Source of the DNA: Loktanella sp. SALINAS62
GTDB taxonomy: Bacteria > Pseudomonadota > Alphaproteobacteria > Rhodobacterales > Rhodobacteraceae
Assembly (NCBI RefSeq): GCF_018263905.1
Contig: NZ_JAAFZU010000028.1
Location: 124,479 to 188,478, forward strand
Reading direction: 5' to 3'
Length of the DNA stretch: 64,000 nucleotides
In this document: in pieces, positions 43,010-52,759 of the stretch
Position numbering within the stretch: the stretch's first letter is position 1
How the letters are laid out: each line of letters starts with the position of its first letter
Position numbers and translations under genes: made by a program
Notes under the pieces: model-generated
The model's database searches: none
The model's input: only the letters and a program-made list of their open reading frames with translations
What the model was told of the DNA's origin: nothing

Positions 43010-43834
43010 TCATCCGCCCAAAAAGCTGCGGCGGACGTCATCGTCGGCCAACAGTTCCTTGCCGGTGCCGGTATGGGCATTGCGACCCTGCACAAGCACA
43101 TATGCTTTGTCAGCAATTTCAAGCGCTTGCCGGGCGTTCTGTTCCACCATCAGGATCGGAATACCGGTGCGGGCCACTTCGATGATGCGGTCGAACAATT
43201 CGTCCATGACAATGGGGCTGACCCCGGCGGTCGGTTCGTCCAGCATCAAAACCTTTGGTTTCGTCATCAGCGCACGGCCGACGGCCACCTGCTGGCGCTG
43301 TCCGCCCGACAATTCGCCCGCCGCTTGATTGCGCTTGTCTTTCAGGATGGGAAACAGGTCGTAAATCTGGGCCATCGTATCACGTAAATCATCGCGCCGG
43401 ATAAACGCGCCCATTTCCAGATTTTCCTCGACCGTCATAGATGTAAAAATATTCTGCGTCTGCGGCACGAACCCCATGCCCTTGACCACGCGGTCCTGCG
43501 GGCTGAGCCGGGTAATATCCTCGCCGTCCAGCACGACGCTGCCCTGACGGACATCAAGCATGCCGAACATCGCTTTCATGGCTGTCGATTTGCCGGCCCC
43601 GTTGGGACCAACGATCACGGCAATTTCGCCGGGATCCACTGCGATTGTGCAGTCGTGCAGAATGTCGGGCCCCTTGCCATAGCCGCCGGTCATTCCCTGA
43701 CCGACCAGAAATGCGCTGCCCGTGACTGCAGTGGACTTACCACCCTTTGCGACAGGCTGTGCGGTGCCGCCACCGGGTTTCGTGATCGACCGATCCTTGT
43801 TGCCGCGATCGTCCTGATAGGCGTTGTCGGTCAT
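43010..43834 (-). CDS. livF: Branched-chain amino-acid ABC transporter ATPase LivF
   Basis: ABC ATPase of 274 residues with Walker A GPNGAGKST, signature ELSGGQRQQVAVGRAL, Walker B VLMLDEPTAGVSP, and switch LMVEQNARQAL. It has about 40 extra polar residues at the N-terminus compared with usual LivF (DRGNKDRSITKPGGG...), so the true start may lie further inside. The first ATG overlaps the livG stop, which supports the annotated start. Confidence 0.94.
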   Translation of the reverse strand: MTDNAYQDDRGNKDRSITKPGGGTAQPVAKGGKSTAVTGSAFLVGQGMTGGYGKGPDILHDCTIAVDPGEIAVIVGPNGAGKSTAMKAMFGMLDVRQGSVVLDGEDITRLSPQDRVVKGMGFVPQTQNIFTSMTVEENLEMGAFIRRDDLRDTMAQIYDLFPILKDKRNQAAGELSGGQRQQVAVGRALMTKPKVLMLDEPTAGVSPIVMDELFDRIIEVARTGIPILMVEQNARQALEIADKAYVLVQGRNAHTGTGKELLADDDVRRSFLGG

Positions 43835-44616
43835 GCGGTGGCCACCTGTTCCTTGTTCTTCAACCCGGTGCCCAGATAGGCCTCGATCACCTGTTCATTG
43901 GCCTTGATCTCGTCCAGCGTGCCGGTCGCCAACACCTTGCCTTCGGCCATGCAGATGACCGGGTCGCACAGGCGTCCGATGAAATCCATATCGTGTTCGA
44001 TCACGACGAATGTGTAGTTGCGTTCGCGGTTCAGGCGCTGGATCGCGTCCCCGATGGTGTTCAAAAGCGTGCGGTTCACACCGGCGCCGACTTCGTCCAG
44101 AAACACGATCCGGGCATCGACCATCATGGTGCGCCCCAGTTCCAACAGCTTTTTCTGTCCGCCAGAAATCTGCCCAGCCTTATGATCGGCCAGATGGCTG
44201 ACGGTCAGGAAATCCAGAACCTCGTCGGCCTTGGCACGCAGGGCGCGTTCTTCGTTGGCAATGCGTTTGCGGCCGAACCAGGTGTTCCAAAGCGATTCAC
44301 CAGCCTGATTGCCCGGCACCATCATCAGGTTTTCACGACAGGTCATTGACGAAAATTCATGTGCGATCTGGAACGTCCGCAACAGTCCCTTATGGAACAG
44401 ATCGTGCGGCGCCAGACCGGTAATGTCTTCGCCCGCCATCGTTACACGACCGGCGGACGGTTGAAGAACACCGGCGATCACGTTGAAAAGTGTCGTTTTT
44501 CCAGCGCCATTCGGGCCGATCAGGCCGGTGATTGTGCCTTTTTCGATCGTCAGGGATGCACCATCGACGGCGTGGAAACCACCAAAGGTCTTGCGCAGGT
44601 TTTCAACTGTGATCAT
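43831..44616 (-). CDS. livG: Branched-chain amino-acid ABC transporter ATPase LivG
   Basis: ABC ATPase of 261 residues with Walker A GPNGAGKTT, signature QISGGQKKLLELGRTMM, and Walker B IVFLDEVGAGVNR, where the normal DEP reads DEV. The LivG-type H-loop VIEHDMDFIGRLCD is present. It overlaps livF by four bases and follows livK after a 55-base gap holding a strong hairpin. Confidence 0.95.
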   Translation of the reverse strand: MITVENLRKTFGGFHAVDGASLTIEKGTITGLIGPNGAGKTTLFNVIAGVLQPSAGRVTMAGEDITGLAPHDLFHKGLLRTFQIAHEFSSMTCRENLMMVPGNQAGESLWNTWFGRKRIANEERALRAKADEVLDFLTVSHLADHKAGQISGGQKKLLELGRTMMVDARIVFLDEVGAGVNRTLLNTIGDAIQRLNRERNYTFVVIEHDMDFIGRLCDPVICMAEGKVLATGTLDEIKANEQVIEAYLGTGLKNKEQVATA

Positions 44617-44633
44617 GGGTAATCAATCGGTTG

Positions 44634-44665
44634 GCCGGCCCGTCGCAGGTGTGCGACGGACCGGC
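44634..44665 (-). repeat. Intercistronic hairpin between livK and livG
   Basis: A 14-bp stem (TGCGACGG, one G-U, GGCCG arms) closes a 4-base loop just after the livK stop. There is no T-run, so it is more likely an mRNA-stabilising or partially terminating structure that raises livK over the downstream genes. Confidence 0.6.
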
Positions 44666-44671
44666 TGGGGA

Positions 44672-45868
44672 TCAACGGAAGTTGACGGTCGTGATTTCGC
44701 CGTCCTGGATCTCGATCTCGCGGTAGTTGCCTGCGGATTCGCCCGGTCCGATCAGTTCCACGGCGGTCGCACCGACATAATCGATATCTTCACCGGCTTT
44801 CAGCAATTCGACAGCCTTTGCCAGTTCGCCCGGAAAGATTTCCGTGCCGGGCGCGTTCGCCACGTCCATCACGTGATCTTTGAAATCGCTGGACTGGTTG
44901 GACCCGGCAGCTTCCATGGCCAGCATGATCAGGGCAGCGGCGTCATAGCTTTCGGGTGCGAATGCGCCGGTACCGTCAAAGCCTGCTTCTTCGGCCATCG
45001 TCTGAAAAATTTCCGCACCGGCGCTGTCGGTTCCGGGGAACTGACCGAACGATCCGGTCAGGCCGTCACCGATATCGTCAACCAACTGCTGGCCGACCAT
45101 GCCGTCGGGCAGGACGAATGTGTCGAATGCACCGGTATCCAGCGCGTTCTGGATGATGCCCTTGCCGCCTTGGTCGGTGTAACCGGCCACGACCAGCACT
45201 TCACCGCCAGCAGCAGCCAGTGCCGCGACTTCGGACGAATAATCGCCCTTGCCGTCTTCGTGTGCGGCCGAAATCGTCACGGTGCCGCCAGCGCCTTCGA
45301 ATGCAGCCTGAAAGCTGTCAGCCAGACCCTTGCCATAGTCGTTGTTGGTGTAGGTCAGCGCCACTTCGGTGATGCCGCGGTCGTTCAGGATATCGGTCAT
45401 CACAACGCCCTGACGTGCATCCGACGGTGCTGTACGGAAGAACAGACCGTCATCTTCGGCGTCCGACAGGCCCGGCGATGTCGCGGACGGCGAAATCATC
45501 ACGATACCGTTCGGGCGCGCTACGTTCTGCAAGATCGCGCCGGTCACGCCGGAACAATCGGCGCCCATGATCGCGTTGACGCCTTCGCCGGTCACCAGAC
45601 CTTCGGCAGCGGCGGTTGCGGCACCTGCGTCAATACAGGTTGAATCGGCGCGCACGGCTGTCACGGATGCACCGTCAAGCAGCGTGCCTGCTTCGTTCAT
45701 TTCGGCAATTGCCAGATCCGCGCCAGCGCCCATTGCGGGGGTGATGGATTCCAGCGGACCGGTAAAGCCCAGAACGATCCCGATCTTGACGTCGCCGGTA
45801 TGCGCGGCAGCAAATGCCTGTCCCGCGAACAATGCGGTCGCAGCGGTAGCCATCATTAGTTTATTCAT
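44672..45868 (-). CDS. livK: Branched-chain amino-acid binding protein LivK
   Basis: Periplasmic substrate-binding protein of 398 residues with a Sec signal peptide (NKLMMATAATALFAGQAFA). The type I solute-binding fold shows KIGIVLGFTGPLESITPAMG, GVNAIMGADCSGVTGAIL, and FFRTAPSDARQG. It resembles the Leu/Ile/Val and short-chain amide binders of roseobacters; the exact ligand is open. GGGAG precedes the ATG. First gene of livKGFHM; a GlxA-type regulator lies 171 bases upstream on the same strand. Confidence 0.95.
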   Translation of the reverse strand: MNKLMMATAATALFAGQAFAAAHTGDVKIGIVLGFTGPLESITPAMGAGADLAIAEMNEAGTLLDGASVTAVRADSTCIDAGAATAAAEGLVTGEGVNAIMGADCSGVTGAILQNVARPNGIVMISPSATSPGLSDAEDDGLFFRTAPSDARQGVVMTDILNDRGITEVALTYTNNDYGKGLADSFQAAFEGAGGTVTISAAHEDGKGDYSSEVAALAAAGGEVLVVAGYTDQGGKGIIQNALDTGAFDTFVLPDGMVGQQLVDDIGDGLTGSFGQFPGTDSAGAEIFQTMAEEAGFDGTGAFAPESYDAAALIMLAMEAAGSNQSSDFKDHVMDVANAPGTEIFPGELAKAVELLKAGEDIDYVGATAVELIGPGESAGNYREIEIQDGEITTVNFR

Positions 45869-46039
45869 CTTTAATCTCCCGGTTGATTATTTTTATCGGC
45901 AAACATTAACAGTCGCACGGGAGATGTGAAGCGCCTTCGACGTGTCGATTTGGACCGCATATTTCGCAAAAGCAGGAAAATCGCCTGTTTTAGCGCAGCA
46001 CAAAGTTGCTGACGCTACGTCATATTGCAAGATCGAGAG

Positions 46040-47041
46040 TCAGACCGGCTGTCGCGCCGCATGTGCCCCACGCTCGCGGTAGGGGGTGGTGTCGTAATGG
46101 GCGCGGTAGCATTTGGAAAAATGCGACGGCGAGGCAAATCCACAGGCGAGTGCGACGTTGATGACTGTCATGTCGGTCTGCATCAGCAGGTTGCGCGCCT
46201 TGGACAGCCGCAATTCCATGTAATACCGCTTTGGACTCCGTGCGAGATAGCGCCGGAACAGACGTTCAAGCTGGCGGGTCGACATGCCGACCTCTCTTGC
46301 AAGCAGGGCGGGCGATATCGGGTCCTCGATGTTGCTTTCCATCAACTGGATCACGCGGGACAGCTTTGGGTGGCGCACGCCGATCCGCGATGGAATAGAC
46401 AGCCGCTGCGTGTCCTGATCGGTCCGGATTGAAGAATAGATCAGCATATCAGCGACCGTGTTTGCCATTTCTTCGCCATAGTCGTCGGCAATGATTTTCA
46501 GCATCAGATCGATTGATGCCGTGCCGCCCGCCGTCGTGATCCGGTTACCATCAATGACAAACACCGATCTGGTCAGGTTCACGTCTTCGAATTCTTCGAT
46601 GAAACTGTCCTGATTCTCCCAGTGGATCGTGGCCCGCTTGCCATCCAGAAGCCCGGCGCGCGCCATCGTGTAACCTGCGGTGCACAACCCGGCGACGGAC
46701 AGACCGCGCCTTGCCTCTTTGCGCAACCAGTTCAGCAGGCGTTTGGTTGTCGCGTCCTGAATGTCGAGGCCGCCGCACAACATGACCGTGTCATCCCGGC
46801 TGAGATCCGACAGATCGCCGTCCACCTTGAACACGCAGCCGTTGGAACAGGTCGCTTCTGTCCCGCCTTCCGACAGAATCGACCACGAATAAAGCTGGCG
46901 ACCGGCTGTTCTGTTTGCGATTCGCAAACTTTCGATGGCCGCCGAAAAGCAAAGCATCGTGAAATTATCCAGCAGGACGAAGACGAAGTGCCGCGGACGC
47001 TGATCTGCGTCCATATCGCGCTTTGATGACGTCTGACCCAT
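46040..47041 (-). CDS. GlxA-family transcriptional regulator (DJ-1/PfpI + AraC)
   Basis: Regulator of 333 residues. The N-terminal amidotransferase-like domain (about 15-190) has RHFVFVLLDNFTMLCFSAAIE and the nucleophile-position cysteine in VAGLCTAGYTMARAGLL. A C-terminal AraC helix-turn-helix pair follows (LLAREVGMSTRQLERLFRRY, VALACGFASPSHFSKCYR). Relatives control catabolism of arginine, carnitine, choline or glycine betaine. The ATG at 47041 has GGAGAG upstream. Position suggests it may control the adjacent liv operon (inference). Divergent from the DAHP synthase gene. Confidence 0.92.
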   Translation of the reverse strand: MGQTSSKRDMDADQRPRHFVFVLLDNFTMLCFSAAIESLRIANRTAGRQLYSWSILSEGGTEATCSNGCVFKVDGDLSDLSRDDTVMLCGGLDIQDATTKRLLNWLRKEARRGLSVAGLCTAGYTMARAGLLDGKRATIHWENQDSFIEEFEDVNLTRSVFVIDGNRITTAGGTASIDLMLKIIADDYGEEMANTVADMLIYSSIRTDQDTQRLSIPSRIGVRHPKLSRVIQLMESNIEDPISPALLAREVGMSTRQLERLFRRYLARSPKRYYMELRLSKARNLLMQTDMTVINVALACGFASPSHFSKCYRAHYDTTPYRERGAHAARQPV

Positions 47042-47193
47042 CCGTACACTCTCCAAAAATGTTCCCGCGACAAAACGCCAGACAGACGCCGGAAACAAGA
47101 GGCGCTGGCCTATATTTGCGTTGGACCTCTGGATCGTGCGCGTTATAAGCCGCGACCGTAAGGCAAGTCCCGCTGTGCGGGGAAGGGGATGAC

Positions 47194-48564
47194 ATGACCA
47201 ACTGGACGAAATCCGACTGGCGCGCAAAGCCGCGCGTCCAGATGCCGGATTATACCGATGCCGCAGCGCTTCAGGCCGTGGAATCAAAGCTGGCCGGTTA
47301 TCCCCCGCTGGTTTTTGCGGGCGAAGCACGTCGGCTGCGCGATCATCTTGCAAAGGTCAGCCGCGGCGACGCGTTTTTGTTGCAGGGCGGCGATTGCGCC
47401 GAAAGCTTTGCGGAATTCAGCGCAGACACGATCCGCGACACATTCAAGGTCATGTTGCAGATGGCGATGGTGCTGACCTACGGCGCCAAGGTTCCGGTGG
47501 TCAAGGTGGGCCGCATGGCGGGCCAGATGGCAAAGCCGCGCTCTGCACCCACCGAAACGCTGAACGGCACCGAATTGCCCAGCTACCGTGGCGACATCAT
47601 CAACGGATTCGATTTCACACCTGAAAGCCGGATTCCCGATCCCGCGCGGATGGAACAGGCGTATCTTCAGGCCGCCGCCTCGCTGAACCTGCTGCGCGCC
47701 TTTTCGACCGGTGGCTATGCCGATGTGCATAAGGTCCACCAGTGGACGCTGGGCTTTACCCAAGCGCCAGAGGCAGAGAAATACCGCGATCTGGCCACGC
47801 GGATCAGCGACACCCTTGATTTCATGGAAGCCGCCGGTCTGACATCGGAATCCAACCACGAACTGAAGACGGTGGAATTCTACACCAGCCATGAAGCGCT
47901 GCTGCTGGAATATGAAGAAGCCCTGACGCGTGTGGACAGCCTGACCGGCCAAACGCTGGCTGGGTCCGGTCACATGATCTGGATCGGCGACCGCACCCGC
48001 CAGCCTGACGGCGCGCATGTGGAATACTGCAAGGGTGTCATCAACCCGATCGGGCTGAAATGCGGGCCGACGATGACCTCTGGCCACCTCAAGGCGCTGA
48101 TGGCGTCGCTGAACCCCAAGAACGAGGCGGGCCGCCTGACACTGATCGCACGTTTTGGGGCAGGGCAGGTTGGCGAACATCTGCCGCGCCTGATCAAAGC
48201 CGTCGAAGAAGAAGGCGCCAATGTCGTCTGGACCTGTGACCCGATGCACGGCAACACGATCAAATCGTCGACCGGCTACAAGACGCGTCCGTTTGAAAGT
48301 GTGCTGCGCGAGGTCACGGAATTCTTCGGCGTGCACAAAGCCGAAGGCACCATCCCCGGCGGCGTCCATTTCGAAATGACCGGTCAGGACGTGACCGAAT
48401 GCACAGGCGGCGTCCGTGCAGTCACGGACGAAGATCTTTCGGATCGCTATCACACCGCCTGCGACCCGCGCCTGAACGCCAGTCAGTCGCTGGAACTGGC
48501 GTTCCTGGTCGCTGAACAACTGCGCGACCGACGCACCGCGATGGCGGATGCAAAAGCCAGCTGA
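47194..48564 (+). CDS. Class II 3-deoxy-7-phosphoheptulonate synthase
   Basis: Plant-type (AroA-II) DAHP synthase of 456 residues, first step of the shikimate pathway. It has [47 protein letters not shown], and [10 protein letters not shown] near the metal site. The GGGGA upstream of the ATG is a good ribosome-binding site. Monocistronic, ended by a strong terminator. Confidence 0.96.
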   Translation: MTNWTKSDWRAKPRVQMPDYTDAAALQAVESKLAGYPPLVFAGEARRLRDHLAKVSRGDAFLLQGGDCAESFAEFSADTIRDTFKVMLQMAMVLTYGAKVPVVKVGRMAGQMAKPRSAPTETLNGTELPSYRGDIINGFDFTPESRIPDPARMEQAYLQAAASLNLLRAFSTGGYADVHKVHQWTLGFTQAPEAEKYRDLATRISDTLDFMEAAGLTSESNHELKTVEFYTSHEALLLEYEEALTRVDSLTGQTLAGSGHMIWIGDRTRQPDGAHVEYCKGVINPIGLKCGPTMTSGHLKALMASLNPKNEAGRLTLIARFGAGQVGEHLPRLIKAVEEEGANVVWTCDPMHGNTIKSSTGYKTRPFESVLREVTEFFGVHKAEGTIPGGVHFEMTGQDVTECTGGVRAVTDEDLSDRYHTACDPRLNASQSLELAFLVAEQLRDRRTAMADAKAS

Positions 48565-48585
48565 TCTGGTATCGGGACAACAAAT

Positions 48586-48619
48586 AAAGGCTCTTCAAGG
48601 TGACTTGAAGAGCCTTTTT
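48586..48619 (+). terminator. Terminator of the DAHP synthase gene
   Basis: Perfect 14-bp stem AAAGGCTCTTCAAG / CTTGAAGAGCCTTT with GTGA loop and a T-run. Its A-run also makes it usable from the minus strand. Confidence 0.9.
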
Positions 48620-48710
48620 CTATGGGACTGGTCCGGTGTGACGGGTCCGTTTTGGCCGCACTGACCGCTGACGGGTTCGCAGCCGGACAAGGGCGCGCGA
48701 GCATCGCCGC

Positions 48711-49337
48711 TCAGGTGTTGTTGACCACCAGTCGGGGCCGAAATCCCGTGATCGGTTTTGGGGGGGCAGGGTCCGGAAAAGCATGTCCCAACACATCGTG
48801 GCGGATCGGCGCTGTTTCGTTCAGATCGAACCGAACGCCCCCCAGGGACACGGGCCTGTCGGTGACAATGGCCCCCATCAGTCGCGTCACCCGGCCCTGC
48901 GTGTCACGCAACGGAAGCGCCAGCAGCCGGGCGGTGATACTGCGCCGCGCAATACCACGCGATGCCGTCAGCGCCACGCCAAGTATCGCAGGCGTCGACA
49001 GCATGTCATCGAACATCGCAAGCATCGTGGATGCAGACCTGTCGCGGAAAAAGCATGTCACCGACATGCCGCGCGGATCGAACTGCAGCAGATCATGCAG
49101 CGCCTGACCCGCCACACGAATGCGCAGCGCCCCCCCGGCCGTCCGCGCTGCGACAAAGGCATGGGGCAGGGCCGCGTGCAGCGCACGGGGATCAATATCG
49201 GAATGACGCGGGATCGGGCCGGTGCGACTGATCGCGCGCCAATCCGTTTCCAGCACGTCCAGTAGCCTGTCAGCGTCGCTGACGTATGGATCGGGATCCG
49301 GTCGCAATCCTGGCATCAAAAGTGTGAGCTTTGTCAT
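48711..49337 (-). CDS. PAS-domain protein (PAS_5 / DUF1338-like pattern)
   Basis: Protein of 208 residues with the alphaproteobacterial PAS_5 pattern: LLDVLETDWRAISRTGPIPRHSDIDPRAL, HAFVAARTAGGALRIRVAGQAL and a C-terminal variable part. Many paralogues exist in Rhodobacterales; none has a known ligand or output domain here. The ATG at 49337 is preferred over one 28 codons upstream because it starts the conserved block. Divergent from yicC. Confidence 0.75.
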   Translation of the reverse strand: MTKLTLLMPGLRPDPDPYVSDADRLLDVLETDWRAISRTGPIPRHSDIDPRALHAALPHAFVAARTAGGALRIRVAGQALHDLLQFDPRGMSVTCFFRDRSASTMLAMFDDMLSTPAILGVALTASRGIARRSITARLLALPLRDTQGRVTRLMGAIVTDRPVSLGGVRFDLNETAPIRHDVLGHAFPDPAPPKPITGFRPRLVVNNT

Positions 49338-49511
49338 CGTGGAATTTCCAAGGCGTAAATCAGGCAACATTAAGGCAAGACTAATGCATCGCTGCGCCAC
49401 ATTCAGTTCAATTCCTAACATCAGGTTAACGGCCCATGTCGGTGGCTATGCCCTTGTTTCCGCCTGTCCGGACCCGTTAGATGGGGAAACGATTTCACCG
49501 CAAGGCCCGCT

Positions 49512-50402
49512 ATGACTCATTCGATGACCGCCTACGCCGGACGCGCCCGCAATACCGATGCCGCAAGCTGGCGCTGGGATATCCGTTCTGTCAACGGACG
49601 GGGTCTTGACCTGCGGATGCGCTTGCCTGACGGATTTGAACGGCTGGAATCCACCGTGCGGACAGCGCTGCAAAAGGCGCTGCATCGGGGCACCGTGACC
49701 GTGGCCTTGCACGTCAACCAGACCGCCGCCGGATCGGTCGTCCAGATCGACGCGGAGCGGCTGGATTCGGTCCTGCGAGCGCTGGATCTGGTGCAGGACC
49801 GCGCGTTTTCACTGGGCGTCACACTGGCGCAACCCACCGCCGCCGACGTGCTGGCGCAGCGCGGGGTCGTGACCGGTGGAACAGACAGCGGCGCAAGCCC
49901 CGATCTGATCGCCGCGATGACAACTGATATCGGGCCATTGCTGGCTGATCTGAACGCCATGCGCACCAGCGAAGGTGCGGTCCTGCAAAAGCTGATTTCT
50001 GGCCTGCTGGATGATGTCCACGGGCTGGTCGAGCGGGCGCGCGATTTGTTGAAGGATCGTGAAAAGGACGCACGCCGCGCATTGCGCGATGCTTATGCCC
50101 GCGTGATGAGCGAAGTCACTGATGCCGACGGCGCCAGACTGACGCAGGAACTGGCGCTGATTGCGATAAAACAAGACGTCACCGAAGAACTTGACCGCCT
50201 GAACAGTCATGTGGCTGCGGCATGGGATGTGATCGACGACGACGCACCGGCGGGACGCAAGCTCGATTTCATCATTCAGGAAATGTTACGCGAAGCGAAT
50301 ACGCTGTGTTCGAAATCGCAGAACGCCGCGCTTGCAGCACTGGGGATCGACATGAAAGCGGCGTTGGAACGCATGCGCGAACAGGTTCAAAATGTGGAAT
50401 AA
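49512..50402 (+). CDS. yicC: YicC-family endoribonuclease-like protein
   Basis: Protein of 296 residues. The N-terminal YicC domain starts THSMTAYAGRARNTDAASW with WDIRSVNGRGLDLRMRLP, and the C-terminal DUF1732 domain has EELDRLNSHVAAAWDVIDD, GRKLDFIIQEMLREANTL and NAALAALGIDMK. E. coli YicC is reported to be an endoribonuclease. It lies three bases before gmk. Confidence 0.95.
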   Translation: MTHSMTAYAGRARNTDAASWRWDIRSVNGRGLDLRMRLPDGFERLESTVRTALQKALHRGTVTVALHVNQTAAGSVVQIDAERLDSVLRALDLVQDRAFSLGVTLAQPTAADVLAQRGVVTGGTDSGASPDLIAAMTTDIGPLLADLNAMRTSEGAVLQKLISGLLDDVHGLVERARDLLKDREKDARRALRDAYARVMSEVTDADGARLTQELALIAIKQDVTEELDRLNSHVAAAWDVIDDDAPAGRKLDFIIQEMLREANTLCSKSQNAALAALGIDMKAALERMREQVQNVE

Positions 50403-50405
50403 CCA

Positions 50406-51047
50406 ATGACCCGTCGCGGCCTGTTGATCATCTTGTCCTCACCGTCGGGGGCGGGCAAATCGACGCTTGCCAAACGCCTGATGCGTTGGGACGACAGTCT
50501 GCGTTTTTCGGTCTCTGCGACGACACGCGCCCCGCGCGAAGGCGAAATCGATGGCCATGATTATCATTTCGTGCCCGAAACCGAATTTCGCCGGATCGTC
50601 GATGATCGCGGCATGCTGGAACATGCGCGCGTCTTTGGTAATTACTACGGTAGCCCCAAAGCACCGGTGCAGACCGCGATAGAGGCGGGGCGCGACGTTT
50701 TGTTCGATATCGACTGGCAGGGCGCGCAGCAGATCAGCAATTCCGATCTTCAGGATTCAGTGCTGTCGATCTTTATCCTGCCGCCGTCGATTACCGAATT
50801 GCACCGACGTCTGGTCAGTCGCGGGCAGGACGATCCCGACGTGATCGCCCGCCGGATGCAAAAAAGCTGGGACGAGATCAGCCACTGGGACGGCTATGAC
50901 TATGTGCTGGTCAATGACGATCTAGACACGACCGAATCGCAGCTTAAAACGATTATCAGCGCCGAACGTCTGCGCCGCGCGCAACAGCCGGGTCTGCTGG
51001 ACGTGGTGCGCCGCCTGCAATCCGAATTTGAGGACCGCACGCTATGA
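50406..51047 (+). CDS. gmk: Guanylate kinase
   Basis: GMP kinase of 213 residues with P-loop [11 protein letters not shown], the GMP-binding block [22 protein letters not shown], and [13 protein letters not shown]. Preceded by yicC, as in many proteobacteria, and overlaps the next gene by four bases. Confidence 0.97.
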   Translation: MTRRGLLIILSSPSGAGKSTLAKRLMRWDDSLRFSVSATTRAPREGEIDGHDYHFVPETEFRRIVDDRGMLEHARVFGNYYGSPKAPVQTAIEAGRDVLFDIDWQGAQQISNSDLQDSVLSIFILPPSITELHRRLVSRGQDDPDVIARRMQKSWDEISHWDGYDYVLVNDDLDTTESQLKTIISAERLRRAQQPGLLDVVRRLQSEFEDRTL

Positions 51048-51568
51048 CCCTTTATACCTTGGCCGACACGACACCTGACCTCGGACCTGATGTCTGGATT
51101 GCGCCCGGCGCGCATGTGATGGGGGGCGTCACACTTGGTGCGCGTGTGAACATCTGGTTCGGCGCGGTCATCCGGGGCGACAATGATCCCATCATCATCG
51201 GCGCGGATACAAACATTCAGGAAAACAGCGTGCTGCATACCGACGTTGGGTTCCCGCTGACCATCGGCACAGGCTGCACGATCGGTCACAAGGCGATGCT
51301 GCACGGCTGCACGCTGGGCGATAACACGCTGATCGGCATGGGGGCGACCGTGCTGAACGGGGCCGTAATCGGCAAAAACTGCCTGATCGGCGCGGGCGCG
51401 CTGATCACCGAAGGCAAGACGATCCCGGATGGCAGCCTTGTCATGGGCGCACCGGGTAAGGTCGTGCGCCAGTTGGATGAGGCGGCCATCGCTGGCCTGC
51501 GGCTGTCGGCACAGCATTATGTCCAGAACGCCGCGCGCTTTTCCAAAGACCTGAAAGAACTGAAATGA
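51044..51568 (+). CDS. Gamma-carbonic anhydrase-family protein
   Basis: Left-handed beta-helix protein of 174 residues. It has hexapeptide repeats and the three Zn-type histidines in [11 protein letters not shown] and GHKAMLHGC. Members of this YrdA/CaiE-like group include carbonic anhydrases, but many have no proven activity. It overlaps gmk and the metC-like gene by four bases each. Confidence 0.93.
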   Translation: MTLYTLADTTPDLGPDVWIAPGAHVMGGVTLGARVNIWFGAVIRGDNDPIIIGADTNIQENSVLHTDVGFPLTIGTGCTIGHKAMLHGCTLGDNTLIGMGATVLNGAVIGKNCLIGAGALITEGKTIPDGSLVMGAPGKVVRQLDEAAIAGLRLSAQHYVQNAARFSKDLKELK

Positions 51569-52755
51569 CCCGACCCACATCCATCGTGCGCCGTACTGCT
51601 TGGCCGACATCGGTGTCGCGCCCCGTCGTGACACCGCTGCAACCCAGTGTCGTCTACGCGTCGCCGGACCCCGATGCGCTGGATGCGCAATATGCCGATG
51701 CGTCCGGTTATACATATGCGCGCGAAGGACACCCCAACGCGCAGGTGTTGGCCGAAAAGATCGACATGCTGGAACAGGTGGACCCTGCGTCAGGTGGCGG
51801 GATCGTCACCGGTTCGGGCATGTCGGCCATTGGGGCCGTGTTTCTGGGCCTGCTGAAAGCCGGCGATCATGTGCTGGGCGGCGATCAGCTGTATGGGCGT
51901 TCGCTGCGCCTGATGGGGCAGGACCTGCCGCGTCTGGGTATCGAAACATCGCTGGCCGACCCCACGGATGCAGCCGCTATGGCCGCAGCCATCCGCCCGA
52001 ATACCCGCATGATTCTGGTCGAGGTGGTGTCAAACCCCACCATTCGCGTGGCCGACATGGACGGAATTATCGCGCTGGCCCGGGACCGGGGCATCCTGCT
52101 GGTTGTCGACAACACCTTTACCACGCCCGCCGGGTATCTGCCGTTGGTGGCGGGCGCGGACATTACGGTGCATTCGGTGACAAAGCTGTTGGCCGGGCAT
52201 TCCGACGCAACGCTGGGCTACGTCGCAACGCAAGACCCGGACCTGCGGCGGCAGATCAACGATGCAAATGTGACTTGGGGCCTGACACCCAGCCCCTTTG
52301 ACTGCTGGCTGGCAGAACGCGGGCTGCATTCATTCCACCTGCGCTACCGCGCGGCACAGGATAATGCGCGGCTGTTGGCCGATGCCTTGGCCGATATGCC
52401 GGGCGTTGCGCGGGTGCTGTATCCGACCCGCCCCGACCATCCTGACCACAATCGTGCGGTGGCGTTGCTGAACGGGCAGGGCGGCAACATGCTGTCGTTT
52501 GCACTGCATGGCGGACGTGATGCCGCCAACGCCCTGACGCGGGCCGCACCGCAGATCGCCTTTGCCCCGACATTGGGGGACATCGGCACCACGCTGTCGC
52601 ATCCCCCCAGTTCGTCCCATCGCGGCCTGACGCCAGAAGGCCGCGCCGCACTGGGGATCAGCGAAGGTTTCTTTCGGGTCTCTGTCGGGGTCGAAGATCC
52701 GGACCTGTTGATTGCCGAACTGGGCACCGCCGTCGCCGCCGCGACCATAGGATAA
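51565..52755 (+). CDS. metC: Cystathionine beta-lyase/gamma-synthase family PLP enzyme
   Basis: Cys/Met-metabolism PLP enzyme of 396 residues. It has [33 protein letters not shown], the YGRSLRLM segment, and the PLP lysine in [18 protein letters not shown]. The C-terminus reads [25 protein letters not shown]. Cystathionine beta-lyase is the usual name, but aliphatic methionine gamma-lyase-like activity cannot be excluded. Overlaps the gene before it by four bases. Confidence 0.85.
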   Translation: MTRPTSIVRRTAWPTSVSRPVVTPLQPSVVYASPDPDALDAQYADASGYTYAREGHPNAQVLAEKIDMLEQVDPASGGGIVTGSGMSAIGAVFLGLLKAGDHVLGGDQLYGRSLRLMGQDLPRLGIETSLADPTDAAAMAAAIRPNTRMILVEVVSNPTIRVADMDGIIALARDRGILLVVDNTFTTPAGYLPLVAGADITVHSVTKLLAGHSDATLGYVATQDPDLRRQINDANVTWGLTPSPFDCWLAERGLHSFHLRYRAAQDNARLLADALADMPGVARVLYPTRPDHPDHNRAVALLNGQGGNMLSFALHGGRDAANALTRAAPQIAFAPTLGDIGTTLSHPPSSSHRGLTPEGRAALGISEGFFRVSVGVEDPDLLIAELGTAVAAATIG

Positions 52756-52759
52756 GCAG

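Noticed and set aside
47284-48519. A 411-codon minus-strand frame opposite DAHP synthase
   Set aside because: Shadow frame over a conserved enzyme, without a ribosome-binding site or domain.
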